Positions 1-11,305 of a stretch of 64,000 nucleotides of DNA are shown here, piece by piece. The translations under genes were made by a program, and so were the position numbers. The stretch is from Whalleya microplaca (Eukaryota; Ascomycota; Sordariomycetes; Xylariales; Xylariaceae), in assembly GCA_022497155.1 (NCBI GenBank), contig MU385799.1, positions 1-64,000 on the forward strand, read 5' to 3'. The first letter of the stretch is position 1; every line of letters begins with the position of its first letter. The notes under the pieces were generated by a model, which did no database searches, was not told where the DNA came from, and saw only the letters and a program-made list of their open reading frames with translations.

Positions 1-36
1 TGGGGTGTGCCCGGCGTTTTTTTTGTGGGGTGGGGG

Positions 37-53
37 CCCCCCCCCCCCCCCCC

Positions 54-116
<63 letters not shown>
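37..116. repeat. C-run followed by 61-nt T-run at the left edge
   Basis: Seventeen C are followed by GG and then 61 consecutive T. A homopolymer pair of this kind within the first 120 bases is typical of a contig end or a sequencing/assembly artefact. Nothing telomeric (TTAGGG repeats) is visible. The open frames that run through it encode only poly-Pro and poly-Phe and are not genes. Confidence 0.8.
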
Positions 117-117
<1 letters not shown>

Positions 118-900
118 ATCTTCTTATGTCTCTGCGTATCTTTCTGTTTGTACCTCTACCTTTTTTTCCTTGTCACTTTATATCTCTTGTTTTTGTCGTC
201 GTCGTCGTCGCCGGTGTTGTGTTGTTGGTGTAGTGGCCCTGTTTTCATACTTGTATGGCGCGCCCCCCTTTTGTGGAATGGAGATAAGGACAAGAAAGTG
301 GAAATACATACTTGGCTACATCTAATCATGATGGAAAGCCAAAAAACATAATTGATCTCACGAAAAGATGATAATTAGAAACAATATATATATATATGCG
401 CGTGAATCGCTAGCTGATCAAACACATATAACTCGTCTATCTACTGCTATGTATCTCTATAACAGCCATACCATTGACGAGCTGGCCACCCATTAATTTT
501 CTATATCCAGAGAACCCAACGAAAGGAACAGCCAAACTCAGCCCTCAAACCCAGATCAAAAACAATAAATCACACACGCAAGCAAGCAGACAGACACAAC
601 TTATATAGGTCATAAAAATCAAAGCATATGAATTCCACCCCCCCCGTCTTCAAGACAAGAGAGAATCGCGCAAACGCTGTACATCTAACCGCTGTATATC
701 AAACCGCATAAACCCAGCCAGCCAGTCCCGAAGCCATTAACACGGTGGTCTCCAAAGCAAAGGGCAGACAGCAAGCCCATCTGGTTGTCGTCGACCTTGA
801 CCGCTATTATACTGGTTTTGCCCCGCTGATGCATTCCTCCTAACGCCGTCTATAATCCACCCACCCATACTGTCCCATCTCCGCTTAAGCAATAGAAGGC
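117..900. other. Non-coding flank downstream of the AGC kinase gene
   Basis: No credible coding frame is seen in this 0.8 kb. It contains a short AT dinucleotide run near 385-398 and is otherwise ordinary AT-leaning sequence. The part nearest position 900 is presumably the 3' untranslated region of the minus-strand kinase gene. Confidence 0.5.
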
Positions 901-2472
901 TCACGCGCACGCAAACCCATTACTCTCCAACAAACTATTCGACGCCACAAAACTGAATCCACCAAAGGGGTCCTCCTCCTCCCCCCTAAACCCGCCGTCC
1001 CTCTCCGGCTCCATGCCGAGGTCGGCCCACGGGTCATCGTCCCCCTCCCCCTTCGACGAGACAAAGGGGCTGAGCTCGAGCTCGGTGAACTCGGGGGCGA
1101 AGTTCTCGGCGAGCTCGGGGTCGGTGATCATGGGGCGGATGGGCGGGTCCATCTCGCGGGCCGCGAGCCTCTTCCAGTCGATCTTGCGGAAGAAGCGGTG
1201 CCGGCGGAGCGCCTGCAGGTCGCGCGGCATGTGCGACCCCAGGCGCTTGGCCGGGTCCTTCCTCAGCAGGCGCGCGAGCAGGTCCTTGGCGTCGGGGCCG
1301 AGGAAGTACGGCAGCACCAGCTTCTGCTTGACGATGTTGTGCTGGATCTTGGCGTGGTTGCCGCCGCGGAAGGGCGGGTTGCCCGTCATCAGGTCGTAGC
1401 CCAGCGCGCCGAACGACCACCAGTCCACCGACTTGCCGTACTTCTGGCCCAGCACGACCTCGGGCGCCATGTACTCGACCGTGCCCAGGATGGACTTGCA
1501 GCTGCCGTCGTCCTCTACGGCGACCTTGGATAAGCCGAAGTCGGTCAGCAGAAGATGGCCTTGGGCGTCCAGGAGGCAGTTCTCGGGCTTCAAGTCTCTG
1601 TAGACTACGCCGAGCGTGTCGTGGAGATGGGACAGGGCGAGAACCATCTCGGCCATGTAGAAGGCGGCAACTGGTTCCGGGAACATCTTTTCGGTGTTCA
1701 GGTGAGTGAACAGCTCTCCGCCCTGGCCGTACTCGAGGATGAGGTACAGCTTCTCGAGGTCCTGGAATGCGTAGAACAGCTTGACGACAAAGGGGTGTCT
1801 GTTCACGGACTCGAGGATCTGGCGCTCCGTCTTGGTCTGCTCGACGAGCTTCTTGTGGACTACCACGGACGCTTTCTTAAACTGCTTCTGCGCGTATAGT
1901 CGACCGGTAGTGCGCTGCTTGACGAGCAGGACGGTGCCGTAGGTGCCCTTGCCGAGACAGCGGAGGGGCTCGAAGTTGTCGGCCTGCATCTTCCGGGGCA
2001 CGAGTCCGCCTTCGACGACGCCCAGCTTAGCCTTGTCGTGGATGCTTTCGCTGACAAAGTCGTTCTCCAGCTGGACCTCGTAACTGGTGGACCCGACCTC
2101 GGAAATCTCATCGTCGCTGCGGAAGGTGTCGGATCGGCTGGTGAGGCGAGGCCGGCTGCTGTTGCGGGACATCATGGTGCTGGTACGGGAGTCGCTCAGA
2201 CTCAGAGGCTCGAGTTGCATGCGCATCTTGGCGATACCGCTGATCGAGGGCGAGTTGTTCGGGCGCAGGACAGGACTGCAGTTCGCGCTCACCACGTCGT
2301 CAATACGGGGGCCACGGCCGCGTTTGCAAGACAGAGGCGGTGTCGCGCAGTAGTCGGAGTCGTCGTCGCCGGACACGATTGGGGTGGGCGCGAAACCACG
2401 GACCGTGGTCAGAGCTGGGGCAGCGGGTGGAAGCATCGTGGTGGTGGGTTGGTTCTTCCGTTTATTCTTCAT
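901..2472 (-). CDS. AGC-family serine/threonine kinase, S6K/Psk1-like
   Basis: Intronless 523-residue protein. Residues 1-165 are low-complexity and Ser/Thr-rich. The kinase domain runs from about 168 to 430: glycine loop LGKGTYGTV (173-181), ATP-binding Lys in AQK (196), catalytic Asp in YRDLKPEN (293), DFG (311-313), and an activation-loop Thr in GTVEYMAPE (331). The tail has a turn-motif LSP (Ser468) and a hydrophobic motif FGGFSF (503-508) whose Ser507 would be the TORC-type site. Tail and domain order are those of AGC kinases such as fungal Psk1/Sck-type S6 kinases, which act in nutrient and TOR signalling. The assignment inside the AGC family rests on motif impression, so a related Ypk/Sch9-like kinase is possible. 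The 3' half (about 1010-1560) is strikingly GC-rich. The start is the first ATG of the frame; the upstream leader is non-coding. Confidence 0.9.
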   Translation of the reverse strand: MKNKRKNQPTTTMLPPAAPALTTVRGFAPTPIVSGDDDSDYCATPPLSCKRGRGPRIDDVVSANCSPVLRPNNSPSISGIAKMRMQLEPLSLSDSRTSTMMSRNSSRPRLTSRSDTFRSDDEISEVGSTSYEVQLENDFVSESIHDKAKLGVVEGGLVPRKMQADNFEPLRCLGKGTYGTVLLVKQRTTGRLYAQKQFKKASVVVHKKLVEQTKTERQILESVNRHPFVVKLFYAFQDLEKLYLILEYGQGGELFTHLNTEKMFPEPVAAFYMAEMVLALSHLHDTLGVVYRDLKPENCLLDAQGHLLLTDFGLSKVAVEDDGSCKSILGTVEYMAPEVVLGQKYGKSVDWWSFGALGYDLMTGNPPFRGGNHAKIQHNIVKQKLVLPYFLGPDAKDLLARLLRKDPAKRLGSHMPRDLQALRRHRFFRKIDWKRLAAREMDPPIRPMITDPELAENFAPEFTELELSPFVSSKGEGDDDPWADLGMEPERDGGFRGEEEDPFGGFSFVASNSLLESNGFACA

Positions 2473-4118
2473 TCGTAATGTGTTTCGATATCGATCGATT
2501 CGTAATAGTTAGGTTAGGTATAGGTATAGGTATAGGTATAGATAGAGTCTGATTCTTTTATTGGTCAACCCGCCCCGATTCAAGGTAGGCGAGAGCCACG
2601 TCGGCGCTCAGCGTCGGCGCGAGCTTCGCAAAGGTAATCGAGATGTAGTGGCTGAAGGGTGGGAGGGAGCATTTGGGTGCTGGCTAGAAACGAAGAGAAG
2701 TGGTCGTGGTTGTGTTGCTGATGCATTTGCAGGCGGGCTGGTCTCCTTTGCGAGGTGCGTTATTGTTTCTGGTTGTTGTGTGTTGGAAAGTTGAGTTCAC
2801 CGAAGTGGTGGTGGTGGTGAGTAAGGAGAAGAAGTGAAAGGGAGAGCAAAGAATAAGCCACGACTTTTTGATGTGAGAGAATGCGAACAGGGCCCGGGGC
2901 TGCAGGGGTGGCACGCAAATCTAATTTTTTCCCATTCACAAGCTAAAATATGTATTTTCAGGCTGATCCCGGTTAGCTACAGTAGGGCTTCCCTCCCCGG
3001 GTTATAATCTCTATAATTAGGTGGGCTGGTGGGCTGATGAGCTGCTGATTAGGCCTGGAGATTGCTGGCAAGGAACGCTAATGTTGATCCGTTGCGCCTA
3101 ACCTCAACCCTCCCAGGCACAGTACATAGCTGAGATGATTTCGCTCCATTCCTCTTACCAATACGAACCACTCTATCCGTATCTACGTTGTCTCCTTTAC
3201 ATGTAATAAGTACGGGGGTAAGGCACCTCTATGTTTCGAAATAACCAGCAAATACCTTTCAACCGGAAATACAGTTGACGGATTACGGCTATAATTATTT
3301 ACATACAAGGAGTGCCTGTATTACTAACAAGATACCTCGTTACAACAGCTAAAGAAGATTGAGTTTAGCCATGAGATCCAACTACGCTATTACCTGGCAG
3401 CTGCCTGGTCATGTTGACAACTGTGCCATCATGAGACGTTGACAGTAGGATGACGGTTGCATGGGTTCCGACAATCCTGGCCTGGATTGCTGAATGCGGC
3501 CAAATTTCCCTGAATGTCTTGGGTGTATATGAACACGTGTGGCAATGTATCAGGTGTCCTAACCGTAGACTCATCATGCCTACGTTACACTCTCACCCGA
3601 CTGTACACTCGTCAAACAACTATATGACTATAATATCTGATTTACAAGTTCAAGCAACGTGAAATTCTATAGTTGCTACGGAATTCTGATCTTTGCCTAC
3701 TGTCTATAATATGATGCGATCGGGGCTATTTGCAGCCGTCCTATTCCTATGATAAACCCATTTGCCACCCTTTCCCACTTGACAACACTGAACCTCTTGA
3801 TGTATAATTGATGCCTTGCTATATCTACCTCTACCCAAGTGGGCTCCTCACAGCCCAGTTGGACTTACAAGGGGTTTGCTGGCGCAGTCATGAGTTGGCA
3901 GTCGACAAAGCAGTCAACAGGGGTTAACTGTCTCTCATCCTTTGTCTCTCACCCTTTGCGACCTCCAGGGAGTGACACAATGGTAATGAGCAACATGTGT
4001 TAGTCAGAGATAGTCACAATAGCTCAGAATAGCACAATATAGGTACTCATAAGACAAACAACAAAGACTCATTATTACTGATCTGTACCCTACCCTACCC
4101 GTCACGGCAACAGCCCGC
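2473..4118. other. Intergenic spacer and 5' leader of the kinase gene
   Basis: No gene is seen in 1.6 kb. A six-base tandem repeat (TAGGTA units, 2511-2546) and a GGT trinucleotide run (about 2803-2819) lie in the probable promoter/leader of the kinase. The right end holds the 3' flank of the alpha-galactosidase gene. The small open frames lack start context, splice partners and recognisable residues. Confidence 0.5.
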
Positions 4119-6014
4119 TCACTCAAACAACTCAAACCCAACCAAATCCGGCGCATACTCACTCTCCCTCTCACTCCCACCCGCAGGAGCAAAAACAACC
4201 CTATTCCCCTCCCCCTCCACAAACCCATCGACCTCCACAAGCAAGCGATCAGACTCGAACCAATCGCCCCCCGAAATCGGGAACGCCCACCGCTTTGCGA
4301 CCCCGCCGTTGACCGCGACCGTCATGTTGCGCGTGTTGGACCCCAGCCCCCACGCGCTGGACAGCGCCAGGTCGTGGTTGACGAAGTCGACGCCCAGCAG
4401 CTTCGGCCCCGCGGATGACACCCTCACGGACTCAAACGCCACGCTCGTGTCCGCGCCGATGAGGTCGCCCACCTTGCTCCCCGCCGGCGCGCAATCGCCA
4501 TCACCGCAAGGAACCGCCTTCGCGGAGCCCGCGAGCGAGGCGTTCGCCGCCGCGTAGTATCCCGCTGCCTCGAACGGTGGCGCGGCCGGGGCCGCGACGT
4601 CGCTGAGAACGAGGATCCTGAGCTCGTGCCCCGCGAGCTCAAACGTCTGGACCCCCGACACGACCCCCAGGTCCGCGGCGGCCCAGACATCGCGCGCGGC
4701 CGCCTCGGCCACGCCGAGCACGCGCGCGAGGTCGAACTCCACGGTCCGCGAGTCGTTCGCCCAGTTCGCGACGCCCAACACCGTGCGCGCGCCGGACAGC
4801 GGGCCCGCGAAGATGTCCCACTCCTCTTCCGTGTGTCGCCGGATGAGCCGCGCTTGTGCGCCCAGGGGGTCCTGGTTTAGCGCTATGACCTCGGCGGTGC
4901 GGAGGATGGCGAGGGAGGAGGAGGAGGGGGTCAGGGAGGCGGAGGCGGGGGCGCCGATTTGTAGGGGGGATTTGTGAAGGGCCCACATGCCGAAGTGGAA
5001 TTTTTCTTCTGAGGGGGAGAGGGCGTTGAGGCCGATGCTGGGGGGTAGTTAGATGTGTATATGTCACTGGATGTGGGTAGGTATATAGGTAGGTAGGTAG
5101 GTAGGTAGGTAGGTAGATTGGTTGGTAGGGATAGGTATAGGGACGACCGCTTACATCAGCATGTCCATGTCCGGGTAGGCGCCGACGGTGGTGGTCCGGT
5201 AGAACGGCACGACCTGGTTCGTGATGCGCCAGATGTTCCGCCACGAGTTGTAGATGTCGTTGCTGATGCGGTAGACGTTGCCGATGGGCGGCGCCCACTC
5301 GCCGAGGTTCTCGCCGATGCCCCATTGGCATATGAAGTAGGAGATGTTCCGATCCACGCCGTCTAGCACCGAGGCCATCTTCTGGTGGCGCGTCGGTGAT
5401 GTGGATACCGGGGACGTGTAGTCTGTCTGGGTATCTGGCGCTGTAGAGTAGCAGTTGTCGTATCTGTATGAATATTAGGTATATAGAACGACTTATCGCG
5501 TGTCCTTCTGTTGTGTAAACGTACTTCAGAGAGTCTCCTGCCCACTCAGCGAACGATTGGGCGTCTATCTCCTCATGTCCTACATCTGGTTTAATACCGT
5601 AACTGAAGATATAAACAAATCTTGAGACCTCGTACCGAGAGAAGCTGGTAGATCTGTTGAACCACATTGGTAGTACCCAGCACCAGAGTAGAGACCAAAC
5701 TTCAACCCCAGGCTGTGGATATAATCCCCCAGGGCCTTGCCCCCCGATGGGAAGAGGGTCGAGTTCCACTGCAGACGTCCTTCGGCGTCCCTGTCTCTGG
5801 ACATCCATCCACAATCCGTCGTGACGTATGTGTAGCCCGCATCAGCCAGACCTAGGTCTACAAGGCCCTGCGCGTTCGACTTCATGATGTCTTCGCTAGG
5901 GTTGCAGGAGTAGTGGTTGTAGCTATTCCATCCCATCGGCGGTGTTTTGGTCTTGTAGAGGGTTGCTCCCACCGAAGCCCCTAGCAGGAGGATCGAAGTG
6001 ACGATGGTCTTCAT
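4119..6014 (-). CDS. Secreted alpha-galactosidase, glycoside hydrolase family 27
   Basis: Four exons (6014-5636, 5585-5525, 5463-5155, 5037-4119) encode 555 residues; introns of 50, 61 and 117 nt have GT..AG ends and restore family motifs. A signal peptide (about residues 1-17) precedes TPPMGWNSYNHYSC, the GH27 hallmark. Splicing rebuilds LKYDNC, whose Asp is the catalytic nucleophile, across intron 2. RISNDI supplies the acid/base Asp, and FGMWALHKSPL and NQDPLG are further family blocks. The last ~130 residues form a beta-rich C-terminal module with GDGDCAP and FVNHD, resembling the carbohydrate-binding-type tail of fungal AglD-like enzymes. Expected activity is hydrolysis of terminal alpha-galactose from galacto-oligosaccharides or galactomannan outside the cell. 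Exon 4 is very GC-rich. Confidence 0.9.
5087..5116. repeat. GGTA tetranucleotide repeat inside alpha-galactosidase intron 3
   Basis: About seven GGTA units lie near the 5' end (minus strand) of the 117-nt third intron. Length variation here would change the intron but not the protein. Confidence 0.75.
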
Positions 6015-6967
6015 TGTGTTGATTCTTCCCCCTAATCGTGGAAATTGTACTGCTCAGGCGACCTGGGACATCAACTCCTTGCCCTTACATTTTGGACCGC
6101 CCTGACACCTTATATATCATGGTAGCTGCCAAGGTAACCATCCTCGGTCCAGAACATTAACATCCGATGGCAATCCAATGCCACCGAATGCCACCGTACA
6201 AGTGCGATTCCCCGTGGAGTCGGGTTCTCCATGACCGTCCTGGGTATTCTCCAAACACGAGTTGTTGCTTGCGGGGAACCCAGTTTGTGGGGGAAGAAGC
6301 GCACTTGCTTCAGCTCACTGCAACCATCCAGGCACCGGTCGAGGCATTACAAGCGGTCCTATGAGGACTCGTAATGGTGGATTCTTGGCTAGATTCTTCC
6401 GAGATGAGCCTGGGTAGTGTGGGGATGGGTCACTCGACACATGGGCGATGGAGAGGGAAGTATCACCACTATCACGAGGAATATCTGGGGAAAACAAGAT
6501 AGTACCCATGTTCACGAGGAATATGGAATACTTGTAGAGAATGATAGACAGTCAAAGTCTCCATTTGGCTTATGAGAATATTTCGACATTGTAAGTTGAG
6601 AAGTTGGCATGACTTACTTGTCTGTTAGGTATATGTTTGAACCTTACCTTAGCTCATTGAGTGGTCATATCATCTGATGGTTAAGGATATAATATTTGAT
6701 CTCTATATTATGCACATAATATGAGAACTGACAGTGACTGGTTTGTTGGACTGCTACCTAATAATAAATGCTAAGAATTTGGAGCTTGGACCACCAATAC
6801 ATTAGGCGGCCCCACCTCATTGATACCGAGCCTTTGAAGCTACAAAGTTTACAAGAATTGCCTTGCTTCTACATAGAATCGCATTCTGCCTTCACGGCCT
6901 AGTCCCAACTTGAACTCGTGACAATTCCGCAAGCTGAAGGCTGGAGCCTTCGAAATAGTTGCCCATA
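6015..6967. other. Intergenic region between alpha-galactosidase and Prp4 genes
   Basis: This is a divergent promoter region of 0.95 kb: the minus-strand alpha-galactosidase and the plus-strand Prp4 gene start at its two ends. No coding frame or RNA gene is recognisable. The interior (about 6530-6780) is AT-rich. Confidence 0.5.
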
Positions 6968-8823
6968 ATGATGCACCCGTCGCGACAGGCGTATGTGGAA
7001 GAGGCCGAGGAGGTGAGCTTCTGTCATTTCTCGAATCTCTCCAGCATTGCCTCTAACAGCTATTTTACCCAGGACCGTGGGATGAGCTTAGATGAAGTTC
7101 CCATAGACCGCGACTATGACATGCCCTCAGCTTCCGCTGGCATTGCGCCGGAGAAGGCCTCTGCTATACTGTCCCAGTTCGAGCGAAAGAGGCTAGCAGC
7201 CACTATCGCCGTCCCTACCGATGATGGACGAGTGCGCGCGAGACTACGAGAAATGGGCGAACCCATCACGCTCTTCGGTGAAGGCCCAGCAGATCGAAGA
7301 GACCGGTTAAGAGAGCTTTTGACCGTGCAGGCAGAAATAGGGGCAGCAGCATCACAGGACGTGGATATGGAGGATGCGCCAGAAGAAGACCAGGAGGATC
7401 AGGAGGAAGAGTTCTACACCACCGGCTCCGACGACTTATTACGAGCACGACAGGATATCGCGCGATACTCTCTCCCACGAGCGAAGCGGAGGTTGGAGTT
7501 CCAGAAGCAGGAGTCATCGATACCGCTACGAACACACGTCAAGTTCCGCAAGCAGATCAAGGAACGCATGCAAGGATTCGAGCTCCAAGGCAGTCAGACC
7601 GCGGGGGATAGGAATGTCAGCATAACGAGGATATCGCCTAACGGTCAACTGGTCGCCGCGGGGAACTGGGGAGGCTCCATAAAACTCATCGAGATACCGT
7701 CGCTGGACGAGAAGATGACGCTGCGGGGGCACAACAACAGAGTCAGTGGTGTGTCGTGGTCCCCTGGTGCAACGCTACCCGGGAGCAACGTCTCACCGGC
7801 GTCCGTCAACTTGGCGTCGGGCGGCGCGGAAGGTCGGGTATATCTCTGGTCCCTGAACCAAGACACGCCCCTCTCCACGCTCGAAGGACATAGCCAGCGG
7901 GTGTGCAGGGTCGAGTTCCACCCTTCTGGGCGATATTTGGCTTCGGCCTCGGAAGACACTACCTGGCGCTTATGGGAGTATGTACTTTAGACTGTTTCCT
8001 CTGGACCCGATCCATTTATTCTACGGAGCAATTACTGACTATCGTTGTCTTAGCGTGGAAACTACTACGGAGTTACTGCTGCAAGAGGGCCACTCGAGGG
8101 GAGTCTTCGCCGTCAGCTTCAATACTGACGGGTCGTTGTTGGCCAGTGCCGGCCTGGATAGCATCGGCAGAATATGGGACCTGAGGTCTGGTAGGACGGT
8201 GATGATCTTAGATGGGCATGGTGATGGGCACATCAAACCAATTCATGGAGTCGACTGGGGCTCTGACGGTCACCGTAAGTATCGTCTCTGCTCATTAATT
8301 CCCGCCTCTATTTTTTATCACGAGCACGAGTCTTTGCTTAGGATATACTGGGAGTTGAGGACTTACGCCAGCCTTTTAACTGCTACTTGCTCTAACTACT
8401 TCTAATGAATGTATGCTAACCTCGGACTCTGCAGGGGTTCTCACAGGCTCGGCAGACGGCTGGATCAAGTGCTGGGATGTAAGAAAGGTCCAGAGGACAG
8501 GTGGTATTGGCGCCCACAACAGTGCAGTCTCAGATCTTAGATGGCATAAAGGACTAGACGACCCTCTCCTAGGCACACCTCCGGGACTTGATGATAACGG
8601 TAATCAGTTGCCCAAGAAGTCCAGCGCATTCTTCGTTTCTAGCGGGTTTGACCACAAGGTGAACATCTTCTCCGCCGATGACTGGACACTCGTGCAGACC
8701 CTAGAAGGACACACGGGACCGGTTGCCAGTGTGGACATTAGCAGAGACGCAAAGTATATAGTCAGTGGTGGTCACGATAAAACTGTCAAATTATGGGGCC
8801 GCAACGACGGCGAAGGGATTTGA
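6968..8823 (+). CDS. prp4: U4/U6 snRNP splicing factor Prp4, WD40 protein
   Basis: Four exons (6968-7012, 7073-7977, 8054-8274, 8435-8823) encode 519 residues, close to the usual ~520 of the family. The frame is open upstream only to a TTG, so ATG 6968 is chosen. The N-terminal part has the SFM/PRP4-like segment ([19 protein letters not shown] and [13 protein letters not shown]). The C-terminal half is a beta-propeller of about seven WD repeats with GH...WD blocks such as HKVNIFS and [11 protein letters not shown]. Prp4 binds Prp3 in the U4/U6 particle and is needed for spliceosome assembly in the nucleus. Intron 1 is 60 nt, in frame and free of stops; its GTGAGC donor, CTAAC branch and CAG acceptor say it is removed, which deletes a non-conserved 20-residue insert. 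Confidence 0.92.
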
Positions 8824-9265
8824 TGGTATACATGGGCCACAATTAAATAAAGATAGGCAGCTTTCTTGATACCCAATAGATTTTGCACTGCCAGTAATTA
8901 TATGTTTAACACAATATTACCTTGTCATTTATAATCTCCTAACATACTACGTAACTGTATTGGTGCTTAGGTAAGAGATGATGGATCCACGTCACGGGGG
9001 TACATGTAGGCAATCGATAAAGCTTGCAGGGGCGAACTTAAAGAAACCGACAACATCATTTCCAACCGCTGCGGCTGCACTTGACACCCTGCACCACTTC
9101 AGCAACTCACCCAGAAACCGCACACCAACCATATTATCCATATGATTACGTCGGTCGATGCTACTCAAACAACTATTCCGGGAAACCTAGTTGAGGCTCT
9201 CAAACGCCATCAAAAGCTACCAAGCTTCCTCTCCACCTCGCATCTCACATACATACACACCCTCT
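8824..9265. promoter_or_regulatory. Prp4 3' flank and cyclin gene promoter region
   Basis: Short tandem-gene spacer of 0.44 kb. An AATAAA-type signal occurs just after the Prp4 stop (about 8842-8850). No specific promoter element can be named. Confidence 0.35.
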
Positions 9266-10477
9266 ATGGCGAGCATCGACAGATACCGACCCCCTCCTCG
9301 CGAGGGATATCAACCACCGACAATGCCTCCCAACAACAATAATAGTCGCTCAGACAAGTCCTCTAAGTCACCGACGCGACGGCGGGACGTTCCTCCCCCT
9401 GCTCCCTCACCACCTACTCACTCGTCTCGCACCTCACCTCCAAGACCACACTCGCGACGAGGCGGGCCGTCCCCAGCTCGATCAGCCCCGAAAACACCTA
9501 TCGCTGTTCCGAACCAATGGCTCTTTACCCCAGATGAGGTACTCAGCAGTCCGAGTATCCTGGATGGTTTATCGCCGGCGGAGGAGAGATTAAGACGGGC
9601 GAAGGGTGTTAATTTTATATACCAAGCCGGTGTCTTACTCGAGCTTCCCCAGATCACGCTCTATGTTGCGGGTGTATTCTTCCATCGGTTTTACATGAGG
9701 TGTAGCATGGTTGAGGAGAAGCATGGGATACATCACTATGTGAGTAATCCAAGGATCCGCAGATTGTTGTCGGAAGAGAGTGACCTGTTCTTGGATGGCC
9801 TGTACGGCTTTGACGAGTGTCAGAATTCCCTGCCTCGATCGAAGAGTGGACAGCGCCGGCTCGCATCGGACGCATCGCTAACCACGAGCATGGAACAGAA
9901 TATAGCAGCCACAGCACTATTCTTAGCCAACAAGACCGAGGAGAACTGTCGCAAGACGAAAGACATCATCATCGCCGTTGCGAAGGTCGCCCAGAAGAAC
10001 GCGAAGCTCATAGTGGACGAGCAGTCGAAAGAATACTGGAGGTGGCGCGACAGCATCCTGATGTATGAGGAAGTGATGCTGGAAAACCTGACCTTCGATC
10101 TGATGATCGAAAACCCACACTATAAACTATACGAATTCCTCGGGCAGCTAGGCGTGATCAACAACAAGAACCTGCGACACGCCGCGTGGGCCTTCTGCAA
10201 CGACTCGTGCCTGACGATCCTGCCGCTGCTCATGGGGGCCCAGGACATCGCCATCGCGTCGGTCTTCTTCTCGAGCACCTTCACCGGCGAGCGGATCGAG
10301 GACATCCACGGCGAGGCGTGGTGGAAGTCGCTGCGCGGCAACGAGGACCACTGCGTCAAGGCGATACAGGTCCTCAAGGAGTTCTACGTCGAGAACCCCC
10401 TGCGCAAGCAGGAGAACCCGTACCAAGGGTCTCCCGTCTTCACGCTCGAGAACACTAGGAGGAAACCCGCCGACGAT

Positions 10478-10508
<31 letters not shown>

Positions 10509-10885
10509 AATCGAGCAATGCCACGCCCCGCACCGACCGCGCCGCCACGCAGAGCCCCAAGGTGTCGACCGCGACGGTGAACGGCGTGGACGAGGCGGCG
10601 GCGGAACGGGAGATCGACACGGCGGCCGCGCACTCGGCGCAGCAGTCGGCGCCGGGGGACTCGGACACCGTGCTCAAGGAGGCCGCGAACAACCCGGCCA
10701 TCCACCCGCCGAGCACCACTAACGGGGGCTCTTCGACGACGCTGGGCCTGGGCTCGCCGGCGAAGCGGAAGGAGGTGGCGTCGCTGGGGTCGGAGAAGGA
10801 GGGCCGGGAGGAGAAGCGGCCGCGGCTTACTCCCGCGGGCGATGACGAGGACGACGACGATGATGAGGGCGAGGTGCACGAATAG
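9266..10885 (+). CDS. Cyclin of RNA polymerase II CTD-kinase type (Ctk2/Pch1/cyclin K-T-like)
   Basis: Two exons (9266-9739, 9899-10885) give 486 residues. The frame runs through the 159-nt intron, which would insert 53 non-conserved residues in the middle of cyclin fold 1. GTGAGT donor, GCTAAC branch and CAG acceptor flank it, and removal joins GIHHY directly to NIAATALFLA, as in the family. Conserved cyclin blocks include SPSILDGLSPAEE, RAKGVNFI, FFHRFYMRCSM, KTEENCRKTKDII and the WAFCNDSCLT segment of the second fold. The C-terminal ~130 residues are low-complexity (poly-Gly, Glu/Asp) and very GC-rich. Such cyclins activate Cdk9/Bur1 or Ctk1 to phosphorylate the Pol II tail; which of these is the partner cannot be decided here. 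ATG 9266 is chosen because the longer frame begins at a TTG. Confidence 0.85.
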
Positions 10886-10948
10886 GGGAAGGCGGCCGCG
10901 CTCGCGCTCTCGTGGGACGACGAGTCCCTTCGCTAGTTCCGGGGGAGG

Positions 10949-11305
10949 ATGGAGGACGTGGCGTCGGAGTGTACGACGGTCTTCGATGATGGGGATGAGG
11001 GTGAGGGTGAGGGTGAGGGCGAGGTTGAGGCTGAGGGAGAAAGTAAAGCTAAGAGAGAAGCAGAAGAAGAAGAAGATCAAGAAGAAGCAGAGCGTAGCTA
11101 TCCCATGTTCACTGACGAGGACACCATAGCAGCGGACGCGGAGTGGGACGAGTTCTGGGACGGCGTCGCGCTCTGGTCGCTGGAGTCGGATATGCGGACT
11201 CAAGCTGACGAGGATGAGGAGAGCAGCCCTAGTGTTATATCAGTAGACCGCTTTTTTTTCCGCCTAGGGGGGGGGGGTGGGGGGATAGTTCGAGGGGCCT
11301 TGTAG
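10949..11305 (+). other. Acidic open frame of 118 codons, doubtful
   Basis: An ATG-initiated frame just downstream of the cyclin stop encodes a Glu/Asp/Lys-rich protein: an EGEGEGE repeat, a mixed-charge coiled-coil-like stretch, then a non-repetitive segment with WDEFWDGVALW. The middle looks protein-like, but the frame ends in a poly-Gly run created by a G homopolymer. It could be a small gene, an unrecognised last exon of the cyclin, or chance in GA-rich DNA. No family is recognised. Confidence 0.2.

Noticed and set aside
7..351. Open frame of 114 codons at the left edge
   Set aside because: It is created by the C and T homopolymers (poly-Pro/poly-Phe) and has no other protein-like content.
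4639..5814. 391-codon minus-strand frame over the alpha-galactosidase gene
   Set aside because: It overlaps the true exons in a different frame and reads through introns; composition is Arg/Pro/His-rich as expected for a shadow of GC-rich coding DNA.
10148..11203. 351-codon antisense frame opposite the cyclin gene
   Set aside because: The GC-rich cyclin block has few stop codons on either strand. The antisense protein is Arg/Leu/Val low complexity without motifs.
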